A stretch of 64,000 bases of DNA from Nitrospira sp. (GTDB lineage Bacteria > Nitrospirota > Nitrospiria > Nitrospirales > Nitrospiraceae): assembly GCA_029194665.1 (NCBI GenBank), contig JARFXO010000005.1:345506-409505 (forward strand), read 5' to 3'. The notes under the pieces are model-generated. The model saw nothing but the letters and a program-made list of their open reading frames with translations, made no database searches and was not told the DNA's origin. The translations under genes and the position numbers were made by a program. The number at the start of each line of letters is the position of its first letter. Position 1 is the stretch's first letter. This document shows positions 26,399 through 35,705 of the stretch, piece by piece.

Positions 26399-28483
26399 TT
26401 ATCTGGCACGCTCATTTCTTAGTCGCTCCCAGCCTAAATCAGCAAAGCAAGGTCCTTGCGTGGCTTCGTTGAACTTCAGGCCGGGGTAGCCCCCGTTCCA
26501 TTCCATCACTCTGACATGGTTCTCTCGATCTACTGCGACATCCCAGCCAATACAGCGGACGTAGAGAACCTTCTTATGTAGTTCAGTCACGGTCTGAGTA
26601 CAGGCTTTAAATGCGGGAACAATATTTCCGGCAAATGGGACGTGACTCGTTGAGTGCGCCCTGAGTTCATGCCAGTCCGAGGTGTAACCGACATCACCAA
26701 ACGCACCACTTTTCAAATCAATTGATACCAGAATCTGGCTCTTTGATTGTACGTGCGTGTCTGCTCCGCTCCCCAACCTCAGATTGCACGCCCGAACGGA
26801 GACGGTTCCGTTCTCCTCCACCACGGTCGTCAGCCGGATGGTGGCCACGGAAGCTGGAGCGAATTGCGCCATCGCCGCATGCTGGTCGATGAAGCTTTGG
26901 AATAGACCGTTCCCCAACTTTTTGACCTGCTCCACAGTGAACGACTGGGCGTCAAAGATATGGACGCCTCGCCCTCGCATGGACCTATTCAATTTGAATA
27001 CGACATGATCATGATCCTTAAACAATAGATCTTTCACCGATTCCGGCGACACAGGCCGGTAGGTCGTGTCAAAAAAGAAGCCGTTCATGTACGAGAGGAG
27101 ATCAGGAAAGGCCTGGCTCTGAAACATGAGCGTGTTCATGGGGCGCAGTTCATCGATCTTCCCATATGCGCCCTGCCATTTGGGAATCACGACGGCCCCA
27201 AAGTAGTTGTCAGGGATCCAGCCCTTTTTGAACTTCCCTGTCACTGCGGCATAGAGATACAGCCACGGAGCGTAGCGTCGATGGCCGAGCACATCCATCG
27301 CATACTCGTCGCACGACTTGAGGGTATGGCCATCCGTCTTGCCTCGATAGCCCTCAAGATTCTTGAGTCCCGTCGTCGCTTCGTTGATACACGAAGCATG
27401 AAACTGGCGATTCTTCCAAGTCCCATACGCCACGTTCACAAGCCATTCAACATTGAGAGGCATGGTGTCGTTCTCCCTTGGAATCAACCTCAATGGGTTG
27501 CTTGTCGGACGCAATGCAGGTTGCGGCTCCGGATCTCCTAGCCTCATCGCGAGGTCGATCAGCACGCCTTCGCGTAACCCTAGATCGCTGACCAGCACGC
27601 TCTGTCGTCCAAGCGCCTCCATAATCGTCCGAATAATAATCGCGCCGGCGGCGATGACTTCTTCACGGTTCCGTTCCAACCCCGGCAGACCTACTCGCTC
27701 AGCCTTGGTTCTACTGAGTAGGATGTGTTCAAGTTCTCGAATCGTCTTCAGTTCGAGCACATAGTTGTGGATTCTGGATGGTTCGTACGTCGAAAGCTTC
27801 TGGGCCATGGCAGCGAGACTGGTAATCGTACCAGCGGTGCCAACGAACGTCGATTGCCAATAATCGCCCATGTCTGCAACGGCTGCTTTGGTTTCTCGTG
27901 CAACCCATTCCCTTGCTTGTCGTACTTCCTCATCAGTCGGAGGATCGTGGCTCAACATGCGCTCACACAGGCGGACGACTCCGATATCGATCGATCGCAT
28001 GATGGGCTTTTGTCCTGGGCGATCGAAGATGAACTCGGTACTTCCGCCACCGATGTCCACTGCGAGGATGTCTGTCACATCACCCGGTAAACCGGAGCGA
28101 ATGCCAAGCAAGGTCCGCCGCGCTTCTTTCTCACCTGAAATGACCTCAACAGCGAACCCGGTTTCTCGCTCGACACGTTCAAGAAACTCATCTCGATTCG
28201 CTGCATCACGCACCGCGCTTGTCGCTACGACTGCGGATGCTTCGATATGATAGCCGTCGATGACCTTCCGCCATTCTTGTAGACAGTGAATGACCCGATC
28301 CACTGCGGCTGGACTCAGGCGCTTGGTCTGATCAACTCCTTCGCCGAGGTGGAGAATGCGCCTATCAGATCGGACTTCTTGAAAAAATTGTCCAGGAGCC
28401 AGATCCGCAATCAACAAACGACAGGTGAGGGTACCGATATCGATACCGGCAAATCGTCGCGCGTGCTGACGAGGCTCGGTCAT
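26399..28483 (-). CDS. Ppx/GppA phosphatase fused to sugar-transfer ATP-grasp domain
   Basis: 694 residues. Residues 10-315 are an exopolyphosphatase/pppGpp phosphatase domain with the sugar-kinase-like fold: GIDIGTLTCRLLIAD, VATSAVRDAANRDEF and GGGSTE (145-150). After a linker near Met341, residues 341-694 resemble the ATP-grasp domain associated with sugar transfer, including VVFKLNRSMRGRGVHIF (ATP loop) and a final GWDVAVDRENHVRVMEWNGGYPGL metal-binding block. No stop or frameshift interrupts it. Polyphosphate or (p)ppGpp breakdown is inferred for the first half; the second half's substrate is unknown. Confidence 0.85.
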   Translation of the reverse strand: MTEPRQHARRFAGIDIGTLTCRLLIADLAPGQFFQEVRSDRRILHLGEGVDQTKRLSPAAVDRVIHCLQEWRKVIDGYHIEASAVVATSAVRDAANRDEFLERVERETGFAVEVISGEKEARRTLLGIRSGLPGDVTDILAVDIGGGSTEFIFDRPGQKPIMRSIDIGVVRLCERMLSHDPPTDEEVRQAREWVARETKAAVADMGDYWQSTFVGTAGTITSLAAMAQKLSTYEPSRIHNYVLELKTIRELEHILLSRTKAERVGLPGLERNREEVIAAGAIIIRTIMEALGRQSVLVSDLGLREGVLIDLAMRLGDPEPQPALRPTSNPLRLIPRENDTMPLNVEWLVNVAYGTWKNRQFHASCINEATTGLKNLEGYRGKTDGHTLKSCDEYAMDVLGHRRYAPWLYLYAAVTGKFKKGWIPDNYFGAVVIPKWQGAYGKIDELRPMNTLMFQSQAFPDLLSYMNGFFFDTTYRPVSPESVKDLLFKDHDHVVFKLNRSMRGRGVHIFDAQSFTVEQVKKLGNGLFQSFIDQHAAMAQFAPASVATIRLTTVVEENGTVSVRACNLRLGSGADTHVQSKSQILVSIDLKSGAFGDVGYTSDWHELRAHSTSHVPFAGNIVPAFKACTQTVTELHKKVLYVRCIGWDVAVDRENHVRVMEWNGGYPGLKFNEATQGPCFADLGWERLRNERAR

Positions 28484-28803
28484 TGCTCGTTCCGAATGTC
28501 TTCCATGTCGGCTTCCAGTTTCTTTCGCGACTCCTTGAGTACCCCAACCTCCTTGACGAGACGCACGATCTCAGCGTCATACACGACCCGCTCGGCCGTT
28601 TCGCCCCGCTCCTTCATGTCGATTGCTCGCTCGCCGATGTCTTTGTATAGATCTGACAGTTGCTGGTTGAGCTTGCGGAGCTCCAGCCTCATGCGGAGCA
28701 ATTCCGTCTCCTCTAATGCACGACCGGCAGCATGGACGGTCCCCAGGCGCAGCGTGGCAACCCCGGCTCGCAAGTCATCTTTTAATCGCTGGAGAAATCC
28801 CAT
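28480..28803 (-). CDS. Coiled-coil hypothetical protein
   Basis: 107 residues, almost wholly helical with heptad-like Leu/charged pattern (LELRKLNQQLSDLYKDIGE), probable coiled coil. No signal peptide. Overlaps the Ppx-ATP-grasp gene by 4 bp (ATGA) and starts 7 bp after recG ends, so recG, this gene and the fusion look like one operon. Function unknown. Confidence 0.75.
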   Translation of the reverse strand: MGFLQRLKDDLRAGVATLRLGTVHAAGRALEETELLRMRLELRKLNQQLSDLYKDIGERAIDMKERGETAERVVYDAEIVRLVKEVGVLKESRKKLEADMEDIRNEQ

Positions 28804-28810
28804 CGGTGTC

Positions 28811-31351
28811 CTAGCTTATCGATCCAAGTTCGAGCTTCTTCTCCCATTTCCTCAGCATCGCGTCACGCAACCCTTGATGGGCCGGCTCTTTCAATCCTGG
28901 GTCGGATTTCAACAGCGCAAACGCTTCCTGCCTGGCCTGCTGCAGCAGGTCACCGTCTCGCACCAGATTCGCCACGCGAAACTCCGGCATCCCCCATTGG
29001 CGCAACCCAAAAAACTCTCCAGGGCCTCTGATCCGCAAATCCTCCTCGGCGATGACAAATCCATCGTTTGACCGGACAAGCGCTTCTATGCGCTCCCTTG
29101 CCGAAGACAGGGACTCTCCACTTCCCATGGAACGTCTTCTCAGCTGTGCTCTCCCCACCGTCAGATTCTGAGTCATCAAGAGGCAATAGGATTGCTGGTC
29201 GCTCCGCCCCACGCGTCCGCGCAACTGGTGCAGTTGCGCGAGGCCAAACCGCTCGGCATGTTCGATCAAGATGATTGTCGCATTCGACACATCGACTCCG
29301 ACTTCGATCACCGTGGTCGCGACCAACACCTGGATCGTTCCAGCCTTAAAGTCGGCCATCACCGTTTCTTTTTCGGTCGCTTTCATGCGACCATGCAGCA
29401 GTCCGACACGGAACTCGGCAAATTCCCCGTTCTGTAACTGCTCAGCGCCCTGAATCGCGGCCTGGAGGTCGGTCTTTTCCGATTCTTCCACCAGTGGATA
29501 GACCACATAGGCTTGTCTTTCGGCACGCAATTCATCGCGCACAATGTGATAGGCTCGCCGCCGCTGCCCTTCATTGAAAAGCAACGTGCGCACCGGCTTG
29601 CGTCCTGGCGGCAGGACATCGATCACCGATACATCGAGATCGCCATACACCGTCATGGCCAATGTCCGAGGAATGGGCGTGGCCGTCAAGACAAGCACGT
29701 CCGGGTTGTAGCCTTTGTCGATCAATGTCTTTCGCTGCAGGACACCGAACTTGTGCTGCTCATCAACCACCGCCAATCCCAAGTTCTTGAACCGCACCCC
29801 CTGTTGAGTCAGGGCATGAGTTCCGATTGCCACCTGAATGTCGCCCGACGCCAGCCGTTCAGCCTGTGTCTTTTTCACCGAAGCTTTCTCTCCCCCGCGC
29901 ACAAGAATCGTGCGAAGTCCAAGAGCCTCCAACGTTCTAGAAAGATTTCGATGGTGCTGTTCCGCTAGAATCTCGGTCGGCGCCATCAGCGCGGCCTGAT
30001 AGCCTGAACCACAGGCCATTACCAGCGCATGCAAGGCGACTGCCGTCTTTCCGGACCCCACATCGCCCTGTACCAGGCGATTCATGGGATGCGACGAAAT
30101 CATGTCCCGAAATATTTCGCGAACGACTCGATCCTGTGCCGCCGTGAGACGAAACGGCAAGAGACGGCCGAGCTGTTGTAAGAGAGCTGTCCGTGGATTG
30201 AACCGCAGTTCCTTCGGCTCTTCCTGTACCGATCGATGTCTGGTCGCTAAGGCCAATTGGAGAAGAAGCAGTTCTTGGAACGCCAATCGTCGATGCGCCG
30301 GCGTCTTCCCTCGCTCAAGGAGCTGGAGGTCGGTGCCGGTTTTTGGGAAATGCACATCGTGCAAGGCTTCATGGATCGAGATCAGCCGCCGCCGCATCCG
30401 AAGAGGCACAGGCAAGTCCTCAACGATCTCAATCCCATGGTCCATCAACAGAGTCTTCACCAACATTCGCATCTGACGAGAGGTCCATCCTTTCGACTCG
30501 TGATAGATCGGAACGATTCGACCGACATGCACCGTCGATTCGGTACCTTCCCCGATGATTTCGTATTGCGCCACATCCATTCGCGGAACTATCCATCCCT
30601 GTTGCCCTGGAAGCACCCGCCCGCTCATCATCACGCGAGTCCCGACCGTAAGAATCTCCTCCAAATACGGTTGATTGAAGAACACCACCTGCATTCGACC
30701 GGACTGATCTTCGATGCCGACTTCCATGACGCTCAATCGCCGATGTCTTGTCCGCTTCGCCTTGCATGTTCCGATCACCCCACAAATCGAGGCGATCATC
30801 CCCGGGACGAGATTTCCGATCGGTGTCATGACCGATCGGTCCTCATAGCGCCACGGGATGGTCCAGAGGACATCCTCCACTGTCGTGATATGCAATCGCT
30901 GCAAGACATGGGTGCGCTTCGGCCCGACGCCTTTGACGAATCTGATCGGAAGATTCCAGAGATCGGATCTGCCGGCACCCGTCATTTCAGAGTGACCGGG
31001 AGGTTGCGCCGGCGAAGCGTTCATCCGAATAGGCTTCGGTTGATCAACCGCTCGAAGCGCCTGAATGAGCACCGCAGCCGCGTGCAATCGTCGACGTTGC
31101 TCAGCGAAGGGGAGCGCCGACTGAAAATCGATGAAGAGATCGCGCAATGAAATCAAGCGGGCTTCAATGGCCTTGGGATAGACCTCTTGGCAAAGAGCAG
31201 CCAAGACTTGTGAGGAAATATAGGAACTCAGATTTGTGAGGGCCCTGAGGTGGGCGCAATCATCTCGATTCGCAAACTCGATCGGTCGTGCGATGCGATC
31301 CAACCACTCCTGAAAAGGCGTGTGTGGACTCGATTCAGTAGGAGTCCGCAT
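28811..31351 (-). CDS. recG: ATP-dependent DNA helicase RecG
   Basis: 846 residues, slightly longer than usual at the N-terminus. It has the wedge OB domain, Walker A GDVGSGKT, the DEQH box in VVDEQHKFG, TATPIPRTLAMT, and the QLRGRVGR motif VI. Branch-migrating helicase that rescues stalled forks. Frame open to 31381; the ATG at 31351 (MRTPTESS) is preferred. Divergent from the gene at 31484. Confidence 0.96.
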   Translation of the reverse strand: MRTPTESSPHTPFQEWLDRIARPIEFANRDDCAHLRALTNLSSYISSQVLAALCQEVYPKAIEARLISLRDLFIDFQSALPFAEQRRRLHAAAVLIQALRAVDQPKPIRMNASPAQPPGHSEMTGAGRSDLWNLPIRFVKGVGPKRTHVLQRLHITTVEDVLWTIPWRYEDRSVMTPIGNLVPGMIASICGVIGTCKAKRTRHRRLSVMEVGIEDQSGRMQVVFFNQPYLEEILTVGTRVMMSGRVLPGQQGWIVPRMDVAQYEIIGEGTESTVHVGRIVPIYHESKGWTSRQMRMLVKTLLMDHGIEIVEDLPVPLRMRRRLISIHEALHDVHFPKTGTDLQLLERGKTPAHRRLAFQELLLLQLALATRHRSVQEEPKELRFNPRTALLQQLGRLLPFRLTAAQDRVVREIFRDMISSHPMNRLVQGDVGSGKTAVALHALVMACGSGYQAALMAPTEILAEQHHRNLSRTLEALGLRTILVRGGEKASVKKTQAERLASGDIQVAIGTHALTQQGVRFKNLGLAVVDEQHKFGVLQRKTLIDKGYNPDVLVLTATPIPRTLAMTVYGDLDVSVIDVLPPGRKPVRTLLFNEGQRRRAYHIVRDELRAERQAYVVYPLVEESEKTDLQAAIQGAEQLQNGEFAEFRVGLLHGRMKATEKETVMADFKAGTIQVLVATTVIEVGVDVSNATIILIEHAERFGLAQLHQLRGRVGRSDQQSYCLLMTQNLTVGRAQLRRRSMGSGESLSSARERIEALVRSNDGFVIAEEDLRIRGPGEFFGLRQWGMPEFRVANLVRDGDLLQQARQEAFALLKSDPGLKEPAHQGLRDAMLRKWEKKLELGSIS

Positions 31352-31483
31352 ATGATCGGATCGTAGCACAGCGTTTCTCACCGCTCAACGCGCCAGTAAC
31401 CCTCGCATGCGAGCGCACAGCCTGGTTTCACCAGATTGCTTGGTCACATTTGCCTAGGGTGCTACACTCGACCTCAAGCACAC

Positions 31484-32899
31484 ATGTATCGTCGCAACAT
31501 CAGACATATTCTGATACCGCTTGCAGTCGGCCTAGTTTCGGTGATCGGATACAACCTATTCTTGAGGCCTGTCCCGCCGCTACAGTCGGTGCAGCTCACA
31601 GAAACCATCGAGCCGATAGCTTCTCCTCCCGCTCCGCCGCAGCCGAGCTCGTCCGGAGGCGAGGAGAAATCTGTTCGCGTACTCGATCAAAGCGTGGTGC
31701 CGCCTAGCCCTCACGAGGGCCTCCTGGAAGCCATTCGCGATGAGATCGAAAAACATAACTTGTCCCTCGCCGAAACGAAACTGAAAGAGCTCCCTTCGGC
31801 TGTCCTGTCGGACGCAAACACCAAGCCCTTTGTCGCAACTCTGTGGAACAATCTCGGATTGCATCAGGAACGACTCGATGGCACTCAGCTTTCAGTCAAA
31901 GCGTTCAAGCGAGCTGCGGATCTTGACGACTCGAATCCCGTGATCCTCATGAATCTTGCCCATGCCTATTGGGAACAGCGAGACCGCGAACTGAATGCAG
32001 AATTCCTGATGAAATTGATGAAGGTAGCCCCCGAGGAACCGTTTCCCCATCTAGCCATGGCCGACTTATTACAAGAACAAGATGAACTGCAGGAAGCCGC
32101 GAAACACTTGGATCAAGCAGCCGGCCGAGCAAGGCATGACCCGAAATTGCAGTCATATCTGACCGCCGTCACAACGAAGGTTCGTCGCACTCAGTCGGTT
32201 GAATCCCGCATGACTGCGAGAAGCAGTACGCACTTTGTCGTGAAGTTCGATGGTGAGGAAGACCAAAGCACCTGGACCTCAGTCCTGGAGATTCTTGAAG
32301 AAGCCTATCGAGAGATTGGACAGAAGTTCGGGCATTTCCCCTCGAAACCAATCATGGTCGTCCTCCATGCAAAGGATTCGTTTCAACAGGCGACCGGAGG
32401 CCCGGCTTGGGCCGATGGCCTCTATGACGCGACTCTTGGACGCATCCAGATTCCCACTCAAGGGGCGACCACGGATCGGAAGTGGTTGGCAAGCGTGCTC
32501 CGTCACGAGTATGTCCACGCTCTGCTCCACGATCGTTTGGCAGCAAGCGGCGGGGCGATGCCGACCTGGTTGAACGAAGGCCTTGCTATGCAGTTAGCCG
32601 GAGATGCATGGCCAGAGCTTGATCAGGCCATGCAGGGAGATCTGAAGGTCATTCCTTTAACCTATCTGGAAGGCTCGTGGGGTGCATTGTCGGCCAGTAC
32701 GTCGACAGTGGCTTACTTAGAGGCTAATTCGGCAACCGGTTACTTGATTGAGCGATGGGGGATGGTCGGCGTCGATGAATTGCTGAAGGCTTTACAAGCC
32801 AAGTCGACCATGGCTGCTGCACTTCAGAACAAGCTGTTTGTCTCCTACGATCAGTTCCACCAACAGTGGCTCGAGAGCTTCGAGCGAAGCCGGTCGTAA
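31484..32899 (+). CDS. TPR protein with gluzincin (peptidase-MA-like) domain
   Basis: 471 residues. An N-terminal membrane helix (about residues 6-24) is followed by a proline-rich linker, TPR-like helices and a C-terminal metalloprotease domain with HEYVH at 341-345 and the downstream Glu in WLNEGLAMQ. Probably anchored in the inner membrane, with the protease in the periplasm. The first TTG frame start at 31436 is less likely. Substrate unknown. Confidence 0.82.
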   Translation: MYRRNIRHILIPLAVGLVSVIGYNLFLRPVPPLQSVQLTETIEPIASPPAPPQPSSSGGEEKSVRVLDQSVVPPSPHEGLLEAIRDEIEKHNLSLAETKLKELPSAVLSDANTKPFVATLWNNLGLHQERLDGTQLSVKAFKRAADLDDSNPVILMNLAHAYWEQRDRELNAEFLMKLMKVAPEEPFPHLAMADLLQEQDELQEAAKHLDQAAGRARHDPKLQSYLTAVTTKVRRTQSVESRMTARSSTHFVVKFDGEEDQSTWTSVLEILEEAYREIGQKFGHFPSKPIMVVLHAKDSFQQATGGPAWADGLYDATLGRIQIPTQGATTDRKWLASVLRHEYVHALLHDRLAASGGAMPTWLNEGLAMQLAGDAWPELDQAMQGDLKVIPLTYLEGSWGALSASTSTVAYLEANSATGYLIERWGMVGVDELLKALQAKSTMAAALQNKLFVSYDQFHQQWLESFERSRS

Positions 32900-32910
32900 C
32901 TATCTTCTGC

Positions 32911-33783
32911 TTAGATTGATCCCGCTGCGGACGCTTCTTGCGGTAGATCGGGCCAGGCGGGAAGTATATCGGCCTGATCGCCATGCGACTGCGCAGCCTC
33001 TTCATCGGTTCCCAATTGAGAGAGCTGATCTTCCCACAGCACTTTCTTTCCGCTGGGATCATACATGCGAATTCTGAAGTTGAAGGTGTGGGAATTCGCG
33101 GGTAGAATGCTGTCCGGCTGGATTGATCGACTCGCAATCGGCTGAGCTCGCGGAATTCGTGTACGGACGGTCGTAAACTCGTCCTCCCACACAAGCACGC
33201 CTGTCGCCGCGTCCATTGCGCGCAATAAAAACACCGGCTGTTCCGTAGTCGCTTCAACAAATTGTACCCAGGTAACGTTTGCTCGCCGCGGCAGTGCGAC
33301 TGATACGGCCTTTCCCCCTGCCTTCCAGTCGGGTTGCACAAGATTGAGGCGGCCTTCCCATTGGAACACTCCAGTATTTGCATCGTATACCCGCAGCACG
33401 AAATTGGAGAGATCGGTTGCGCCACGGCCGACTCCACCCGCAAAAATCCGAGGCCCGCGGTTCGATGTCGCACCATCGCTTTCCTTGACGGCTAGTTCAT
33501 AGATTTCATTGGACAAGATGTCGCCCGATTCAGCGTCATACACCTTAACCGCGATCGTTGAGACGGTGCCGATTTGGTACCCGAACCCTGCAGCTACAAT
33601 CTCCCGCTTGTCTTCTGTCCCGATTTCGCCCCACGCATGGCCGATAGAAAATGAGAGACACAAGGCGAGTGAGACGATCCAGCTCAGAATCTGCGAGGAG
33701 TTATGGTAATCACGGCCCCGCAGTTGATCCGTCACATGGACTAGACCGGAAAAACTCGGCAACAGGTCCCATCTGCGTAACAT
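32911..33783 (-). CDS. Secreted protein with PQQ-like beta repeats
   Basis: 290 residues with a signal/anchor region around residues 33-52 (IVSLALCLSFSIGHAW). The body has recurring units ending in GVFQWEGR, GVLVWEDEF and KKVLWEDQL, each preceded by VYDANTG-like strands, like the blades of PQQ/quinoprotein beta propellers; only about four are visible, so a full propeller would need a partner. GGAGGG ribosome binding site precedes the ATG. Function unknown. Confidence 0.72.
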   Translation of the reverse strand: MLRRWDLLPSFSGLVHVTDQLRGRDYHNSSQILSWIVSLALCLSFSIGHAWGEIGTEDKREIVAAGFGYQIGTVSTIAVKVYDAESGDILSNEIYELAVKESDGATSNRGPRIFAGGVGRGATDLSNFVLRVYDANTGVFQWEGRLNLVQPDWKAGGKAVSVALPRRANVTWVQFVEATTEQPVFLLRAMDAATGVLVWEDEFTTVRTRIPRAQPIASRSIQPDSILPANSHTFNFRIRMYDPSGKKVLWEDQLSQLGTDEEAAQSHGDQADILPAWPDLPQEASAAGSI

Positions 33784-33899
33784 AAACCCTCCTCAAAAGT
33801 TGAACGCATTCTGAAAGAGGGTTGGTCGTTCGTAAATTCCTCGCTGTAGGAAGAATCCCCTCGGAGGAGGGGGCTCGAAGAAGAAAGGAACCGCTTACG

Positions 33900-34319
33900 T
33901 CAGTTCTGCCGACGGAGGGGCGCGGTTTGACCAAACCATCGATACCGATGACGTGCAGTCACGCGATAACCCCATTCGGTCAGCCGCTTGGCAGGGGGGA
34001 ACCGTAACCACCACAGGAGAAGCCTCCCACTTGGGAGGTCGGGGACAAGCGGGAGAAATGCGTCGAGCCCCTGGAGCACTTCTCCTGAGGGTTGAATCAG
34101 AAAAGCCGCATCAGGACGGCCAGAACGATAGTTCGGCCCCAAAATCCTCTTTGCCTCTTCGCTCTGATACGCAAGGAATCTCACGTCTGATTCTGCTTGC
34201 ACAACTCTTAGCGCTTCAAGTTTCTGTTTTGTGGACACGCACAATCGGCATTCCCCATCGTAGATCAGTAGGCGGACTTGCGTGGAGGACCGGCCAGGAA
34301 TCTGTTCCTTGATCTCCAT
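33900..34319 (-). CDS. DCC-family thiol oxidoreductase (DUF393)
   Basis: 139 residues starting at the ATG 34319 (frame open to 34337). LLIYDGECRLC carries the CxxC-type D-x-x-C-x-x-C motif of the DCC family at residues about 17-27. A thioredoxin-like fold is inferred from family. An IS630 element lies 74 bp upstream of its start. Confidence 0.85.
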   Translation of the reverse strand: MEIKEQIPGRSSTQVRLLIYDGECRLCVSTKQKLEALRVVQAESDVRFLAYQSEEAKRILGPNYRSGRPDAAFLIQPSGEVLQGLDAFLPLVPDLPSGRLLLWWLRFPPAKRLTEWGYRVTARHRYRWFGQTAPLRRQN

Positions 34320-34393
34320 GGTGCAGCAGGTTAGCACTTTCAGACCGAACGCAACAAGGCAACCATTGCCGACGTTTTCCGCTACAGTCTATA

Positions 34394-35293
34394 TAGCCAA
34401 GCCCTCAATTACTGATGGACATTGACGGTGGACTTTGCGATCATGGGGCATGAGATGCTCATCAGATTTGCGCCAACGGGTCGTGGATTTTGTCCGGAGT
34501 GGTGGCAGCAAGGCCGAGGCGGCTCGGCGATTCAAGGTGGGCGAGGCCAGCGTCTACCGCTGGCTCAAGCCCGGCGGCCTAGCATACAAGCGTCCCGGCC
34601 CACAACGACCCCACAAACTGGATTGGGACGCCTTGCGTCGTCATGTGGAAGTCCATCCCGATCGGACACAAGCGGAGCGAGCACGGCATTTCCAGGTGTC
34701 CCGGCATTGCATCTGGAACGCACTCCACAAACTGGCGTTGACCCATAAAAAAAAGGATCGGGTACCAGGAGCGCGATCCGCAGCAACGGAAACAATTCCT
34801 GCGCCTGCGCGAGCGGTTCTTTCGCCGTGGCAAACGACCCGTCCATATCGATGAATGCGGGTTTGCGTCGTCGACGGCGCGGCGGTATGGGTACGCACCG
34901 AAGGGTCACCGCGTGGACGGCCTGGTCTCCGGGCAGCGCCGGCCACGGACCTCGCTGATTGCGGCCCGTATGGATGGGCGATTCGAAGAACCACTGCTGT
35001 TTGAGGGGACGTGCGATACGGTGGTCTTCAACACCTGGCTCAAGACGAGGCTGTGCCCGCGTCTCAATGCCCAGCACCTCGTGATCATGGACAACGCGGC
35101 CTTTCACACATCGTCGGAGACGGCGGCGCTCATCGAGGCCACCGGCGCCACGCTGCTGTTCCTGCCGCCGTACTCTCCCGACTTTAACCCGATCGAACAG
35201 GACTTCGCTGCCCTCAAGAAACGCAGGGAATACCATGAAACCGCTACCCTCGATCAGATCGTGAAGGCCTATTCATAACTATGGGCTTAGCTA
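34394..35293 (+). mobile_element. IS630-family insertion sequence, 900 bp
   Basis: Bounded by 18-bp imperfect terminal inverted repeats at 34394-34411 and 35276-35293 (14 of 18 identical), with TA on both outer sides (34392-34393 and 35294-35295), the target duplication typical of IS630/Tc1 elements. It contains one transposase gene broken by a 1-bp frameshift. The right end lies only 10 bp before the ATG of the membrane protein at 35304. Confidence 0.9.
34450..35278 (+). pseudogene. IS630 transposase, frameshifted at a run of eight A
   Basis: Helix-turn-helix N-terminus (AEAARRFKVGEASVYRWLK) in frame one up to the A-run at 34747-34754, then the catalytic part in the +1 frame: HIDECGF, LVIMDNAAFHTS and FNPIEQDFA give the DDE acids. 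Removing one A would join the frames; alternatively translation could slip at the A-run. The stop TAA lies inside the right repeat. Total about 275 residues if joined. Confidence 0.85.
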
Positions 35294-35303
35294 TAGTCTT
35301 TAG

Positions 35304-35705
35304 ATGAAACAAACCGCCTTGCTGAATCTGCTGATAGGCACCCTTGTCGTCGAGACGGGATTTTTCCTACTGGGCAACGACACATCCACAAGACCAGGTA
35401 TGGCTTGGAGAATCGGCTTTTTCATTCTCGTGCCTCTGGCACTCGCGGTATTGATTTGGCTTTGCTTCCGATGGGCTGCCATGGCTTGTGTGTTCTACGC
35501 CACGATCGGATTGGCACTGGACATGGCGACAATCATTCAGATTCTGACAAAAGATTCCGAGGTGGGGGCATCCTTGATAGCCAACGTTGTCAGCGGGCTC
35601 TTCTACTTCCTCTTGATTGTATTCGGCGGACGGTCGTTTTTGGATGTGGGCCATGGGCCGACGCCTCGAGAATCCCGCCCTCCCAATCCTCCGTCCCCTT
35701 CTTGA
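35304..35705 (+). CDS. Small hypothetical membrane protein
   Basis: 133 residues with about four hydrophobic helices and a Pro-rich tail (PPNPPSPS). No recognised family. Its 3' part overlaps the convergent methyltransferase gene by 116 bp, and its start lies 10 bp after the IS630 right end, with no evident ribosome binding site. The IS may have removed its native promoter, or supply one. Confidence 0.6.
   Translation: MKQTALLNLLIGTLVVETGFFLLGNDTSTRPGMAWRIGFFILVPLALAVLIWLCFRWAAMACVFYATIGLALDMATIIQILTKDSEVGASLIANVVSGLFYFLLIVFGGRSFLDVGHGPTPRESRPPNPPSPS

Noticed and set aside
30257..31150. 297-codon + strand frame inside recG
   Set aside because: Antisense to conserved RecG; no family resemblance.
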